Source of the DNA: Burkholderiales bacterium
Lineage (GTDB): Bacteria > Pseudomonadota > Gammaproteobacteria > Burkholderiales > SG8-39
Direction: 5' to 3'
DNA: 64,000 bases
Assembly: GCA_014860355.1 (NCBI GenBank)
Contig: JACZJV010000012.1
Location: forward strand, 112,212-176,211
The notes beneath the pieces are model-generated. The model ran no database searches, had not been told where the DNA came from, and saw only the letters and a program-made list of their open reading frames with translations. A program made the position numbers and the translations under genes. The first letter of the stretch is position 1. Each line of letters begins with the position of its first letter. Below, piece by piece: positions 36,308-45,457 of this stretch.

Positions 36308-36374
36308 CTGAACCTTATGTCCAAGAACCTCATCATTGCTGAAAAGCCTTCGGTCGCCAACGACATCGCCCGCG
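36235..36374 (+). repeat. 41-bp perfect direct repeat at the topB start, unit offset 99 bp
   Basis: The sequence beginning CATTGCTGAAAAGCC occurs at 36235-36275 and again at 36334-36374 without a mismatch. The second copy encodes TopB residues 6 to 19. The 58 bases between the copies contain the topB ATG and the end of the mini-ORF. Confidence 0.9.
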
Positions 36375-38968
36375 CATTGGGCGGCTTTACCCGTCACGGC
36401 GACTATTTCGAGAGCAACGCCTATGTGTTGTCGTCGGCGATCGGTCATTTGCTGGAACTCGTCGCGCCGGAGGGCGTGGAGGTAAAACGCGGCAAGTGGT
36501 CGTTCGTGAACCTGCCGGTGATCCCGCCGCACTTCGACGTCAGGCCGATCGAGCGCACGGAGGACCGCCTCAAGCTGCTGCTGAAATTGCTCAAGCGCAA
36601 GGACGTCACCGGCGTAATCAACGCCTGCGACGCCGGGCGTGAAGGCGAGCTGATATTTCGCTACATCATGCAGCATGCCGGCAACAAGAAGCCGATCCAG
36701 CGCCTTTGGCTGCAATCGATGACCCAGGGCGCGATTCGAGACGGTTTTGAGCGTCTGCGCACCGACAAGTCAATGCTGCCACTCGCCGATGCCGCCGTAT
36801 GCCGTTCCGAATCCGACTGGCTGGTGGGCATAAACGGCACGCGCGCGATGACCGCGTTCAATTCCAAAGAGGGCGGTTTCTACAAGACCACCGTAGGCCG
36901 GGTACAGACGCCGACACTGGCGATCCTGGTGGAGCGCGAGGACCGCATCCGCAAGTTCCAGTCGCGCGATTACTGGGAAGTGCATGCTAGCTTCGCCGCC
37001 GCCGCTGGCAGCTATAGCGGGCGCTGGTTCGACGAGAAGTTCGCCAAGGCGGCGAAGGAAGAGGACGCCGAAGCCAAGCCCGAGCGAATATGGGATGCGG
37101 CGCAGGCCGAGGCCTTGCGCGCAAAAAGCGAGGGCAAGCCCGGCATCGCCACCGAAGAGGCCAAGCCGACCAGCCAGATTTCGCCGCTGCTGTTCGACCT
37201 GACCAGTTTGCAGCGCGAAGCCAACGGACGCTTCGGTTTCTCCGCCCGCGCGACGCTGTCGCTGGCGCAGGCCTTGTACGAGAGGCACAAGGTGCTGACT
37301 TATCCGCGGACCGACGCGCGCGCGCTGCCGGAGGATTATCTGCCGACAGTGAAGGACACCATGGCCATGCTGGCCGGCAAGGCCAGGGGAAAGGACAAGG
37401 GCGAGGGCGTGGCGGCTTATGCGCCGTTCGCGCGCGAAGTGCTGAAGGAAGGCTGGGTCAAGCCGAGCAAGCGCATTTTCGACAATACCAAGATCTCCGA
37501 CCACTTCGCCATCATCCCCACGCTGCAGGCGCCAGGCCATCTGTCTGACGCCGAGGCCAAGCTCTACGACATGGTGGTGAAGCGTTTTCTCGCGGTGTTT
37601 TTCCCCGCGGCCGAGTTCCTCGTCACCACGCGCATCACCCGCGTCGAGGGCGAGCCGTTCAGGAGCGAAGGCCGGGTGATGGTGAAACCGGGCTGGCTCG
37701 CGATCTACGGCCGCGACACGGAAAAAGACGACGCCCTGATGGTGGCGATCGCGGAGGGCGAGAAAGTAACAACGACGGAGGTGGAGATCAAGCCCAATCA
37801 GACCAGGCCGCCGGCGCGATTCTCCGAGGCGACGCTGCTCTCGGCCATGGAGGGCGCGGGCAAGCTGGTCGAGGACGAGGAATTGCGCGCGGCGATGAGC
37901 GCAAAGGGCCTGGGGACGCCGGCCACCCGCGCCGCAGTGATCGAGGGCCTCATATTCGAGGATTATGTGCACCGCAACGGGCGCGAGCTGGTGCCCACGC
38001 CGAAGGCATTCTCGCTCATGTTTGCGCTGCGCCACTTCGGCATCACCGAACTCACCTCGCCCGAACTCACCGGCAACTGGGAATTCAAGCTGAAGCAAAT
38101 GGAGCGTGGCGAGCTCGACCGGGCCGAGTTCATGGATCATATTGTCGAGGTCACGCGCGAGCTGGTTTCCGCGATCAAGAAGGGCGACATTCCCGATACC
38201 GCGTTTCTCACGCTGAAAGCGCCTTGCCCGAAATGCGGCGGCACGGTGCAGGAGAACTATCGCAAGTTCCAGTGCCAGGCCTGCGATTTCGCCATTTGGA
38301 AAGTCGTCTCCAGCCGCGAGTTCGCGCCGGAGGAAATCGAGGAGTTGATCGCCAAGAACAACATCGGCCCGTTGCAGGGTTTCCGCAGCCGCATGGGCAA
38401 GCCTTTTGCCGCGGTGGTGCGGCTGTCGCCGGAGTTCAAAGCGGAATTCGATTTCGGACAGTCGAACGACGGTTCCGACGAGGTGCCGGATTTTTCCGGA
38501 CTTGAAGCGCTAGGGCCGTGTCCGAAGTGCGCAGCGAGGGTGTTCGAACAGCCCATGTCCTACGTGTGCGAGAAAAGCCTGGGACCGGAAAAGAGCTGTG
38601 ATTTCCGCTCTGGCCGCATCATCCTGCAGCGGCCGATCGAGCGCGAGCAAATGCAAAAGCTCCTCGCCACAGGGCGGACTGAGCTGCTGCACCGCTTCAT
38701 TTCCAAGAAGGGGCGGCCGTTCTCGGCCTTTCTGGTGCGCGGTGCGGATGGCAAGGTCGGCTTCGAGTTTGCGCCGCGAGCGGCGAAACCGGGTAAAGCT
38801 GCGGCCGGGCCTGCCGAGGCGAAAGCGGGTGCAGCCGAGCCCGGGGCCAAGGTGGCGGTGAAGATGGAGAAGCCCGCCGCGAAGCGGGCGAAGCCAGTCG
38901 CCAAGACTGCCCCGACCAGCAAGACCGCGGTCAAGGCGACCAAGGCGCGCAAGCACGCCGCCGGTTAG
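36317..38968 (+). CDS. topB: DNA topoisomerase III
   Basis: An 883-aa type IA topoisomerase. The TOPRIM domain opens LIIAEKPSVANDIARAL and includes NACDAGREGELIFRY. The catalytic tyrosine is Tyr329 in VLTYPRTDARALP. A TopB-type C-terminal region follows with a four-cysteine zinc motif CPKCGG...CQACDF (about 635-655) and a second cysteine pair CPKC (about 735). The tail after about 820 is a lysine/alanine/proline-rich, disordered-looking extension (AKPGKAAAGP, KPAAKRAKP) that probably binds DNA. The enzyme resolves single-stranded crossovers. No strong ribosome site precedes the ATG. A TTGCTT-18-TATCAT promoter candidate lies at 36120-36149, upstream of the mini-ORF. Confidence 0.94.
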   Translation: MSKNLIIAEKPSVANDIARALGGFTRHGDYFESNAYVLSSAIGHLLELVAPEGVEVKRGKWSFVNLPVIPPHFDVRPIERTEDRLKLLLKLLKRKDVTGVINACDAGREGELIFRYIMQHAGNKKPIQRLWLQSMTQGAIRDGFERLRTDKSMLPLADAAVCRSESDWLVGINGTRAMTAFNSKEGGFYKTTVGRVQTPTLAILVEREDRIRKFQSRDYWEVHASFAAAAGSYSGRWFDEKFAKAAKEEDAEAKPERIWDAAQAEALRAKSEGKPGIATEEAKPTSQISPLLFDLTSLQREANGRFGFSARATLSLAQALYERHKVLTYPRTDARALPEDYLPTVKDTMAMLAGKARGKDKGEGVAAYAPFAREVLKEGWVKPSKRIFDNTKISDHFAIIPTLQAPGHLSDAEAKLYDMVVKRFLAVFFPAAEFLVTTRITRVEGEPFRSEGRVMVKPGWLAIYGRDTEKDDALMVAIAEGEKVTTTEVEIKPNQTRPPARFSEATLLSAMEGAGKLVEDEELRAAMSAKGLGTPATRAAVIEGLIFEDYVHRNGRELVPTPKAFSLMFALRHFGITELTSPELTGNWEFKLKQMERGELDRAEFMDHIVEVTRELVSAIKKGDIPDTAFLTLKAPCPKCGGTVQENYRKFQCQACDFAIWKVVSSREFAPEEIEELIAKNNIGPLQGFRSRMGKPFAAVVRLSPEFKAEFDFGQSNDGSDEVPDFSGLEALGPCPKCAARVFEQPMSYVCEKSLGPEKSCDFRSGRIILQRPIEREQMQKLLATGRTELLHRFISKKGRPFSAFLVRGADGKVGFEFAPRAAKPGKAAAGPAEAKAGAAEPGAKVAVKMEKPAAKRAKPVAKTAPTSKTAVKATKARKHAAG

Positions 38969-39068
38969 CCACCTTCCACGCGTTTCGCTGTGCTCCCGTA
39001 TCCGGGTCTGCGCTTCGTCCAACCGTCCGACGCCGGCGTTCAGCCCCGGATCATCCGGCAGGCGGGCG

Positions 39069-40235
39069 TCAGGCGGGCTTGGGGTCGCGCATGCTGCCGG
39101 CTACGATCCTGTATTCGAACAGGCGGCACTCCAGCGCCCCGTTATAGAGCGGCGTGCGCCTGGAAACCTTCAACTTGATCAACCTGGGTAGATTCATGTC
39201 GGCGCTCAGAATGTAGCAGTTCCAGCCGGCGAACTTCTGCTTCAGCGCATCGCCGAATCTGGGGTAGAACTCCGCCAGTTCCTGTTGTTCGCCCATGCGC
39301 TCGCCGTAGGGCGGGTTGGTGACCAGCACGCCGGCCGCAGCGGGCGCGGAAATTTCCAGGGCATTCGCCTGCTTCAATTGCACTACCGCCTCCAACCCGG
39401 CCGCGCGCAGATTGGCCTGCGCTAGCTTCAGCGTATCGCCGTAGAGGTCGCTGCCGTAGATAGGCTGCGGAGCTGATGGCTTGCGCCGTGCCCCGGCCTC
39501 GGCGCGCAGCGCCCGCCATAGCGCCGCGTCGAAGGACTTGAGCTTTTCGAAGCCGAAGTCGCGGGCTATGCCCGGGGCGATATCGAGCGCGATCTGCGCC
39601 GCTTCGACCAGGAATGTGCCGCCGCCGCACATCGGATCGAGCAGCGCGGTTCCCGGCTGCCATCCGCTCAGGCCGAGGATGCCGGCGGCCAGATTTTCCT
39701 TCAGCGGCGCTTCGCCTTGGGCGGCGCGCGCGCCGCGCTTGAACAGCGGTTCGCCAGAAGTGTCGAGATAAAGCGTGAACTGCGTGGCGTCGAGAAAGGC
39801 GTGGATGCGCACCTGCGGCGCACGCGTGTCCACATTGGGCCGGCTGCCGACTTCGCTCCTGAAGCGATCGCACACCGCGTCCTTGATGCGCAGTGTGAGA
39901 AAGTCCAGACTCTTGAGCGGGCAACGCTGCGCAGTGAGGTAGACGCGGATGCTGCGTCCGACGTCGAACTGCTGCGGCCAGTCGAGCTCGTGGGTCGCGC
40001 GGTAGATGTCCTCTTCGTTGCGGTAAGGCACGGTGAAAAGGCGCAGCAGCACGCGCGTGGCTATGCGGCTTTCCAGGTTGGCGCGGTAGATGACGCGCGT
40101 GTCGCCCTCGAAGGCGATGCCCCCGGCGGTGGCCTGCACCGCGTGCGCGCCGAGTCCGGTGAGTTCGGCTGCGAGTGGACTTTCAAGGCCGCGCGGACAG
40201 GGTGCAAATAGCTCGGCGTTTGCTTGCGGGTTCAT
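39069..40235 (-). CDS. rlmL: THUMP-domain 23S rRNA guanine-N2 methyltransferase (RlmL type)
   Basis: A 388-aa protein. The start at 40235 (MNPQANAELFAPCPRGLE) matches the family; the longer open frame upstream overlaps the divergent neighbour. An N-terminal ferredoxin-like/THUMP region (about 1-165) is followed by the methyltransferase, with LLDPMCGGGTFLVEAA as the SAM motif and NPPYGER as the catalytic NPPY. E. coli RlmKL carries an extra RlmK domain that is absent here, as in most betaproteobacteria. It makes m2G2445 in 23S rRNA. Confidence 0.9.
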   Translation of the reverse strand: MNPQANAELFAPCPRGLESPLAAELTGLGAHAVQATAGGIAFEGDTRVIYRANLESRIATRVLLRLFTVPYRNEEDIYRATHELDWPQQFDVGRSIRVYLTAQRCPLKSLDFLTLRIKDAVCDRFRSEVGSRPNVDTRAPQVRIHAFLDATQFTLYLDTSGEPLFKRGARAAQGEAPLKENLAAGILGLSGWQPGTALLDPMCGGGTFLVEAAQIALDIAPGIARDFGFEKLKSFDAALWRALRAEAGARRKPSAPQPIYGSDLYGDTLKLAQANLRAAGLEAVVQLKQANALEISAPAAAGVLVTNPPYGERMGEQQELAEFYPRFGDALKQKFAGWNCYILSADMNLPRLIKLKVSRRTPLYNGALECRLFEYRIVAGSMRDPKPA

Positions 40236-40304
40236 GGAAAATCGAGGATGATCGATCAAAGGCTGAACGCGAAAGTAACATAAAACCATGCGTGCAAACG
40301 CGCG

Positions 40305-40877
40305 ATGAACCGATATCAAACCGCCGCGCTGATCGTCGCTGCGGTCAATTTGCTGCTGATACTGCTGTTTCCGCCGTACGACTACCTCAGCGTTACGCAC
40401 AACAACATTCCCAATTTCGACGGTTTCTCGTTCGTTTTCGATAATCACGCCAGCCGCAAGATCAATGGCAATTTTCTGTCGATCGAGATATTCATCGTGC
40501 TGATCAACGCCGCGATCGTGTGGCTGCTGCAGCGCGACTGGGCGCGCCTGCGGCGCCGGCTGGACCGGCAGAACCTGGTGCTCCTGGGGGTGGCGTTGAA
40601 TCTGCTGCTGGCGCTCTTGTTCCCGCCGTTCCAGGATCACTACCTGGCCTCACATGCGCTGCTGCCTTCGTTCGACGGTTTCTACTTCGTGTTCGGGGAC
40701 AACTCCAGGCGCGTGCTGATCGTGGCCATGCTCTGGGTCGAGGTCGTTTTCATTCTGGTCAACGGCGCCATGCTGTGGCTGTTGTTCCGGCGGCCGGGCC
40801 CGCGGGAATTGACCGCGGCCGAGCGTTTCGCGCAGCCGCGGGAGCGGCTCGGCGCAAGTGCGCGCAGGAAAGGCTAG
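40305..40877 (+). CDS. Small membrane protein with an internal duplication
   Basis: A 190-aa protein of four predicted membrane helices. It is two copies of one module joined head to tail, with an offset of 84-85 residues: LLFPPYDY at 20-27 and LLFPPFQD at 104-111; NFDGFSFVF at 37-45 and SFDGFYFVF at 122-130; VLINAAIVWLL at 65-75 and ILVNGAMLWLL at 150-160. A basic linker (RLRRRLDRQ) separates the copies and a basic tail ends the protein. The family and function are not known to me. It diverges from rlmL with a 69-bp gap. Confidence 0.8.
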   Translation: MNRYQTAALIVAAVNLLLILLFPPYDYLSVTHNNIPNFDGFSFVFDNHASRKINGNFLSIEIFIVLINAAIVWLLQRDWARLRRRLDRQNLVLLGVALNLLLALLFPPFQDHYLASHALLPSFDGFYFVFGDNSRRVLIVAMLWVEVVFILVNGAMLWLLFRRPGPRELTAAERFAQPRERLGASARRKG

Positions 40878-40924
40878 GAACGCGTTGCCTAATGCGGCCA
40901 GCGCCCCTCGTTTTGCAATGAACG

Positions 40925-41479
40925 CTAAGGCGCGGTTTGCGCCGCGAGTGCCGCAGCGCTCTGCACCTTGGCGTACAGGCCGTTCAGTGCCGCCAGGAAC
41001 GCCGCGTGCACCTGCGCTGCGGGCACGCGTTGCTCGCCGAACGCAATAGCGCGCGTGGCACAGGCGTCGTGCGCCAGGCTGCAGGAAAAGCCCAGGTCGA
41101 ATGCAGCGCGCGTGGTCGCGTCCACGCACATATGGGTCATCATGCCGGCGATGACCAGATGGTCGACGCCCAGCGCGCGCAGATGCTCCAGCAGCGCTGT
41201 GCCACGGAAGCTGTTGGGAAAATTTTTCTGCACCACCGTTTCTCCGGGGCGAGGCGCGACCTCGGCATGGATGTTCACGCCTTCGGTATCGGGCAGGAAA
41301 AAGCCGGCGCCGGGCCGGTTGGATATGTGCTGGACATGCACCAGCGGCAGTCCCCTGGCGCGGAAGGCCTCGAGCAGTTTCGCCGCCTGCAGGCCCGCCT
41401 CCGGGCTGCCTTCGAGCTCCATCCTGCCGCCGGGAAAATAGTCGTTCTGGATGTCGATGATGATCAGGGCTGGATTCAT
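40925..41479 (-). CDS. Isochorismatase-family cysteine hydrolase
   Basis: A 184-aa protein; the start at 41479 (MNPALIIIDIQNDYF) is the only one consistent with the family. The catalytic triad is visible: Asp in DIQNDYFPGG (about 9-18), Lys in QKNFPNSF and Cys in THMCVDATTRAA. Members hydrolyse amides such as nicotinamide or isochorismate-like ethers; this one is closest in feel to the general amidase-like hydrolases, and the substrate is unknown. It follows ilvA (76-bp gap) on the minus strand. Confidence 0.88.
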   Translation of the reverse strand: MNPALIIIDIQNDYFPGGRMELEGSPEAGLQAAKLLEAFRARGLPLVHVQHISNRPGAGFFLPDTEGVNIHAEVAPRPGETVVQKNFPNSFRGTALLEHLRALGVDHLVIAGMMTHMCVDATTRAAFDLGFSCSLAHDACATRAIAFGEQRVPAAQVHAAFLAALNGLYAKVQSAAALAAQTAP

Positions 41480-41555
41480 GGCTGGGCTCCATTTGAGGCG
41501 TCGATATTGACCGGCGTCGCCGATCGCGGTGGCAAAGCTTCTCGTCGCAGCGCGC

Positions 41556-42764
41556 TCATGCGCCGTGGACGCGAGCGGCGAAGCCGGCCGCGCGCAGCGC
41601 GTCGATGATTTCCCCGACGTGCTCGCGGCCGCGGGTCTGCAGCACGAAATCGACCTCGGCGGACTGCAGCGGCAGGTTGGTGAAGGCGCGCTGGTGGTGC
41701 ACCTCCTCGATATTGGCATTGGCTTCGGCGAGGCAGGCGGTGACCGTGGCGAGCGCTCCGGGCAGGTCGCGCAGTTCGACCGTGAGCCGGGTAAGCCGCC
41801 CGGCGCGCACCATGCCGCGTTCGATGATGACCGACAGTATCAGCGGATCGATATTGCCGCCGGAGAGGACGATACCCACGCGTTTGCCGCGGAAGCGCTC
41901 CGGCTGGGCGAGCAGGGCGGCCAAGCCGGCCGCGCCTGCGCCCTCGACCACGGTCTTCTCTATTTCCAGCAGCAGCACGATGGCGTGCTCGATCTCGCCT
42001 TCCCCGACCAGCATTATGCCGCGCGTGAGTTCGCGCACGATGGGCAGAGTGAGCGCACCCGGCTGCTTTACCGCAATGCCGTCGGCGATCGTGTTGGCGG
42101 CGAACTGCGCCGTCTCCCCGCGCAGGGCACAATACATCGACGGAAAATTCTCGCTCTCCACGCCGTAGAGTTCGATGCCGGGATTGAGCGCCCTCGCGGC
42201 GACCGCCATGCCGGCGATCAGTCCGCCCCCGCCCACGGGCACGACCAGGATCTGCAGCTGCGGTTCGCGCGCAAGCATCTCCAGCGCAACGGTACCCTGG
42301 CCGCTGATCACCTGCTCGTCGTCGTAGGGATGGACCAGGCTCAGTGCGCGCTCGGCGGCGAGTGCGAGTCCGTGCGCCCTGGCCTGGTCGAAGTTGCCCC
42401 CTGCGAGTATCACTTCGGCGCCGAAGGCGCGGGTACGTTCCACTTTCACATGCGGCGTGTGGCGCGGCATGACGATGACGGCGCGAATGCCCAGGCGCCT
42501 CGCATGATAGGCCACGCCCTGCGCGTGGTTGCCCGCGGAGACTGCGAGCACGCCTGCGGCGCGCTCCTGCGGCGCGAGCGCTAGCAGCTTGACCAGCGCG
42601 CCGCGTTCCTTGAAGGATGCGGTAAATTGCAGGTTTTCGAACTTGAGGTAGACCTCGGCGCCGGTGATCTCGGACAAGGTGCGCGAGTACAGGCAGGGCG
42701 TGTCTATCACCTGGTCGGCGAGCACGGCTGCTGCCGCATGGATGGCTTGCGCGCTGACAGGCAT
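41556..42764 (-). CDS. ilvA: Threonine ammonia-lyase with C-terminal ACT domain
   Basis: A 402-aa PLP enzyme. The lysine that binds PLP is in FTASFKERGA (about 53-62), SAGNHAQGVAYHA (about 77-89) is the substrate loop and VPVGGGGLIAG (about 176-186) the phosphate-binding loop. An ACT-like domain (about 325-402, LTVELRDLPGALATV) follows. This length and single ACT domain fit the shorter threonine ammonia-lyases rather than the 500-aa, two-ACT IlvA of E. coli, so it may serve catabolism or isoleucine synthesis. It makes 2-oxobutanoate and ammonia. It starts 11 bp after hemJ ends, on the minus strand. Confidence 0.92.
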   Translation of the reverse strand: MPVSAQAIHAAAAVLADQVIDTPCLYSRTLSEITGAEVYLKFENLQFTASFKERGALVKLLALAPQERAAGVLAVSAGNHAQGVAYHARRLGIRAVIVMPRHTPHVKVERTRAFGAEVILAGGNFDQARAHGLALAAERALSLVHPYDDEQVISGQGTVALEMLAREPQLQILVVPVGGGGLIAGMAVAARALNPGIELYGVESENFPSMYCALRGETAQFAANTIADGIAVKQPGALTLPIVRELTRGIMLVGEGEIEHAIVLLLEIEKTVVEGAGAAGLAALLAQPERFRGKRVGIVLSGGNIDPLILSVIIERGMVRAGRLTRLTVELRDLPGALATVTACLAEANANIEEVHHQRAFTNLPLQSAEVDFVLQTRGREHVGEIIDALRAAGFAARVHGA

Positions 42765-42775
42765 CGCCGGCCTCG

Positions 42776-43189
42776 CTAAAACGGTTTCACTACCACCAGG
42801 ATCACGGCGGCGAACAGGAAAATCACCGGCACTTCATTGAACCAGCGGTACCAGAGGTGGCTCCTTGCGTTGCGATCGAAGTTGAAATCGGCGAGCAGCC
42901 TGCCGCAATAGAGATGATAGACGACGAGTGCGGTGACCACGGCCAGCTTCGCATGCAGCCAGGCGCCGCCTATGCCATAGCCCAGCCACAGCCACATGCC
43001 GAACACGATGGTGAACACCGCGCCCGGGGCCATGATGCCGTAATACAGCTTGCGCTCCATGATCTTGAAGCGCGCGCTGCCCGCGCTGTCTTCGGTCATG
43101 GCGTGATAAACGAACAGGCGCGGCAGGTAGAACAGCCCGGCGAACCAGGTCACCATGAACACGATGTGCAGCATTTTGATCCAGAGCAT
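42776..43189 (-). CDS. hemJ: Protoporphyrinogen IX oxidase HemJ
   Basis: A 137-aa membrane protein with four helices. HIVFMVTWFAGLFYLPRLFVYH (its first helix and loop, about residues 8-29) is the recognisable HemJ signature with conserved His and Arg, and LHAKLAVV carries another conserved His-Lys. HemJ converts protoporphyrinogen to protoporphyrin IX in bacteria that lack HemG or HemY. It is the usual small enzyme of this type in proteobacteria. It lies upstream of ilvA. Confidence 0.93.
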   Translation of the reverse strand: MLWIKMLHIVFMVTWFAGLFYLPRLFVYHAMTEDSAGSARFKIMERKLYYGIMAPGAVFTIVFGMWLWLGYGIGGAWLHAKLAVVTALVVYHLYCGRLLADFNFDRNARSHLWYRWFNEVPVIFLFAAVILVVVKPF

Positions 43190-43306
43190 CGGGGGAAACC
43201 CTAAGGAGCGCGAAATGAACGGGCGACGAGCGCAGGATAGAACCCGGTCGTAGTCTTGGCAAGCGGTGCCGTGCCGCCCGGGTCGGGCAAGAACATACGC
43301 GGGTGT

Positions 43307-43963
43307 TCAGCCCCGCCACGCAGCCTTGATGATGCTCTTGATGATATGCAGCCGCCGGTGAAAGAAATGATCCGCGCCGGGCACGACGACGACGGGCAGC
43401 TCCTGCGGGCGCGCCCATGCAAGCACGTTGGCTAGCGGCACGGTGTCGTCCAGTTCGCCGTGGATCACCACGCTGTCCGCGGGCACCGTCTCCGAGGTGT
43501 AACTGCGCCCGCCGCTGACAAAACCCGCGGCCACGCCCACCAGCACCATGCGCTCGGGCGTGGCGCTGCGTGCCACCAGCGTCTGCACGTAGGCGCCGAA
43601 GGAGAAACCAGCCAACACCGGCGCCCCCGTGTGAAAGCGCGTGCGCGCGTATTCCAGGATCCTCAGCATGTCCTCGGCTTCGCCGCGACCCTGGTCGTGT
43701 GCTCCCGCGCTCGCGCCTACGCCGCGGAAATTCGGCCGCAGCACGACATAACCGAGTTCGACGAAGGTCTTGGCCAGGGTCTGCGCCACCTTGTTGTCCA
43801 GGCTACCGCCGAACAGCGGGTGCGGGTGTGCGATCAGCGCCACGCCCCTGGGGGCGCCGTGAAAGCCCTCGCCGTGTCCGCCGCCTGCGGGCAGGTCGAT
43901 CACGGTCTCGATCTTGCCGGCCGGACCGTCCAGCAGCAGGCGCTCTTTGGCGGCCTGTGTCAT
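43307..43963 (-). CDS. Alpha/beta hydrolase (COG2945-like)
   Basis: A 218-aa protein with the short alpha/beta hydrolase layout. The oxyanion segment AHPHPLFGG (about 46-54), the nucleophile elbow GFSFG, the acid in HGELDDTVP and the catalytic His in GADHFFHRR are all present. Related proteins are called COG2945 serine esterases of unknown substrate. Its ATG overlaps the stop of the ferredoxin gene in ATGA, so the two are translationally coupled. Confidence 0.87.
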   Translation of the reverse strand: MTQAAKERLLLDGPAGKIETVIDLPAGGGHGEGFHGAPRGVALIAHPHPLFGGSLDNKVAQTLAKTFVELGYVVLRPNFRGVGASAGAHDQGRGEAEDMLRILEYARTRFHTGAPVLAGFSFGAYVQTLVARSATPERMVLVGVAAGFVSGGRSYTSETVPADSVVIHGELDDTVPLANVLAWARPQELPVVVVPGADHFFHRRLHIIKSIIKAAWRG

Positions 43964-44268
43964 AGTTTCAGGCGTTCGACCACGCGGCCGTGCTGCAGGT
44001 GTTCCTCGACGATCTCGTCGATGTCTTGCTCGTCGACGTAGGTGTACCAGGTCTCTTCCGGGTACACCACGATGCAGGGGCCTTCCTCGCAGCGATCCAG
44101 GCAGCCCGCCTGGTTGATGCGCACCCCGCCCTTTCCCGCAAGATCGAGCGCCTTGACCCGCTGTTTGGCGTAGTCGCGCAGCCTGCTTGCGCCCTTGTCG
44201 TTGCAGCAGGGCCGTTCGCCATCGCGCTGGTTGCAGCAGAAAAAAACGTGGTGGGCGTAATAGCTCAT
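43960..44268 (-). CDS. Thioredoxin-like 2Fe-2S ferredoxin
   Basis: A 102-aa protein; the start at 44268 (MSYYAHHVFFC) fits the family. Four cysteines in the order FFCCNQR...PCC...GCLDRCEEGPC match the (2Fe-2S) ferredoxins with a thioredoxin fold, in which a C-x(10-12)-C and a C-x3-C pair hold the cluster. Such ferredoxins commonly sit next to small hydrolases in betaproteobacteria. Electron partner unknown. Confidence 0.88.
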   Translation of the reverse strand: MSYYAHHVFFCCNQRDGERPCCNDKGASRLRDYAKQRVKALDLAGKGGVRINQAGCLDRCEEGPCIVVYPEETWYTYVDEQDIDEIVEEHLQHGRVVERLKL

Positions 44269-44342
44269 GGGGAATCGGCTCAAAAAAGTCGCCGTTGACG
44301 GGCGTGCCGACTATCGGCATGCCCCTTCCGGCGAAGGACAAA

Positions 44343-45452
44343 TTATAGCTCTTCAGCGCTGCCCGCCCCGTCCTTGGGCAGGCGCGGTGCGAGCAGCATC
44401 AGATAGAACAGCGCGGCGAACGGCCAGGCGAGCGACACCAGGTGCGTCACCCCGTTGAAGTTGAGGAAGTAGCCCTGCGGCCACAACTGCAGCGCATTGG
44501 AGAAATAGGGATTCTCCGGCGTCAGGTTGACCAGCACCGTTGCGGCCATCAACAGCAGGCCCGCGAGCGCGCGCCGTGCCACCCGCGGCAGCGGCAGCGC
44601 CAGGATCAGCATCAATGCCCCGCCGGCGAGGCCGAGGAGCGCACCCGGCGTGAGCCAGGCGAACACGTTCTGCGCCTTGAGCAATTCGCCTACTGCCACG
44701 GTCTTCAGCGCCAACGCCCCGGCGAGCAGCGCCAGCAACATGCCGCGCAGCGGCTGCTCGTTTCGCGTCAGACAGGACAGGAACAGGCCGATAGCAATCA
44801 GGTTGCAGGCGGTGACTGCCGCTTCCCCCTGGATGAACACTTCGGCCGGGTGCAGCGAGGCCGGCGCAGGTTCGAGCAGCCAGCGCAGGTCCCCGTTGCC
44901 GAACAGCAGCGTTTCCGGCGTAAGTTGGGTGAACAGCCACAGTCCGAGCAACACCAGGCCGAGGTCGTACTGGTGGCCGGCGAGAATCCAGCGGTGGCGC
45001 AGCTCGTGCAGCCTGCCGCGGCCGAGCTGGTCCACGCCGAAGCCGAGCGCCAGTCCGGCTCCGGCGAAGGCGCCCAGGCCGTTGGTGGCGAGATCGAGGT
45101 TGGACGGTATGCGGCTGGGAAGATAGGTCTGCAGCGCTTCCAGCGCGAGACTCAGACAGCAGCCGGCAAGGCCCGCGGCGGTGAGCGCGGATGTGCCGCG
45201 CAGGTGCGGGTGCAGTGCCAGCAGCGCGAAAAACCCCAAGGGCAGATAGGCGGCAAAATTGGTCAGCAGATCGAAGGCGGTGATATAGCGCGGCAAGCCG
45301 CCGGCGAGATAGGCGAATGCGCTTACGCCCTGATCGCGCCAGCCGGAGAACGGATGCAGGCTGGCGTAAATCATCAACAGTACATAGACCAGCAACAGAT
45401 AGCGCGCCAACGGCGAGGGTCGGGGATTGTCGACGGGTATGCTGGGTGTCAT
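44343..45452 (-). CDS. VanZ-like multi-pass membrane protein
   Basis: A 369-aa protein. The start at 45452 (MTPSIPVDNPRPSPLARY) is five bases after the macrodomain stop. A VanZ-like N-terminal region is seen (DLLTNFAAYLPLGFFALL, about 61-78, then ALEALQTYLPSRIPSNLDLATNGLGA), followed by about six more helices of unnamed type. VanZ-like proteins are of unknown function apart from low-level teicoplanin resistance in one case. The C-terminal helices after residue 160 extend beyond a plain VanZ domain. Confidence 0.82.
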   Translation of the reverse strand: MTPSIPVDNPRPSPLARYLLLVYVLLMIYASLHPFSGWRDQGVSAFAYLAGGLPRYITAFDLLTNFAAYLPLGFFALLALHPHLRGTSALTAAGLAGCCLSLALEALQTYLPSRIPSNLDLATNGLGAFAGAGLALGFGVDQLGRGRLHELRHRWILAGHQYDLGLVLLGLWLFTQLTPETLLFGNGDLRWLLEPAPASLHPAEVFIQGEAAVTACNLIAIGLFLSCLTRNEQPLRGMLLALLAGALALKTVAVGELLKAQNVFAWLTPGALLGLAGGALMLILALPLPRVARRALAGLLLMAATVLVNLTPENPYFSNALQLWPQGYFLNFNGVTHLVSLAWPFAALFYLMLLAPRLPKDGAGSAEEL

Positions 45453-45457
45453 GTCAA

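Noticed and set aside
36146..36715. A 189-codon minus-strand frame with an internal amino-acid repeat
   Set aside because: The repeat is only the reverse reading of the duplicated topB start.
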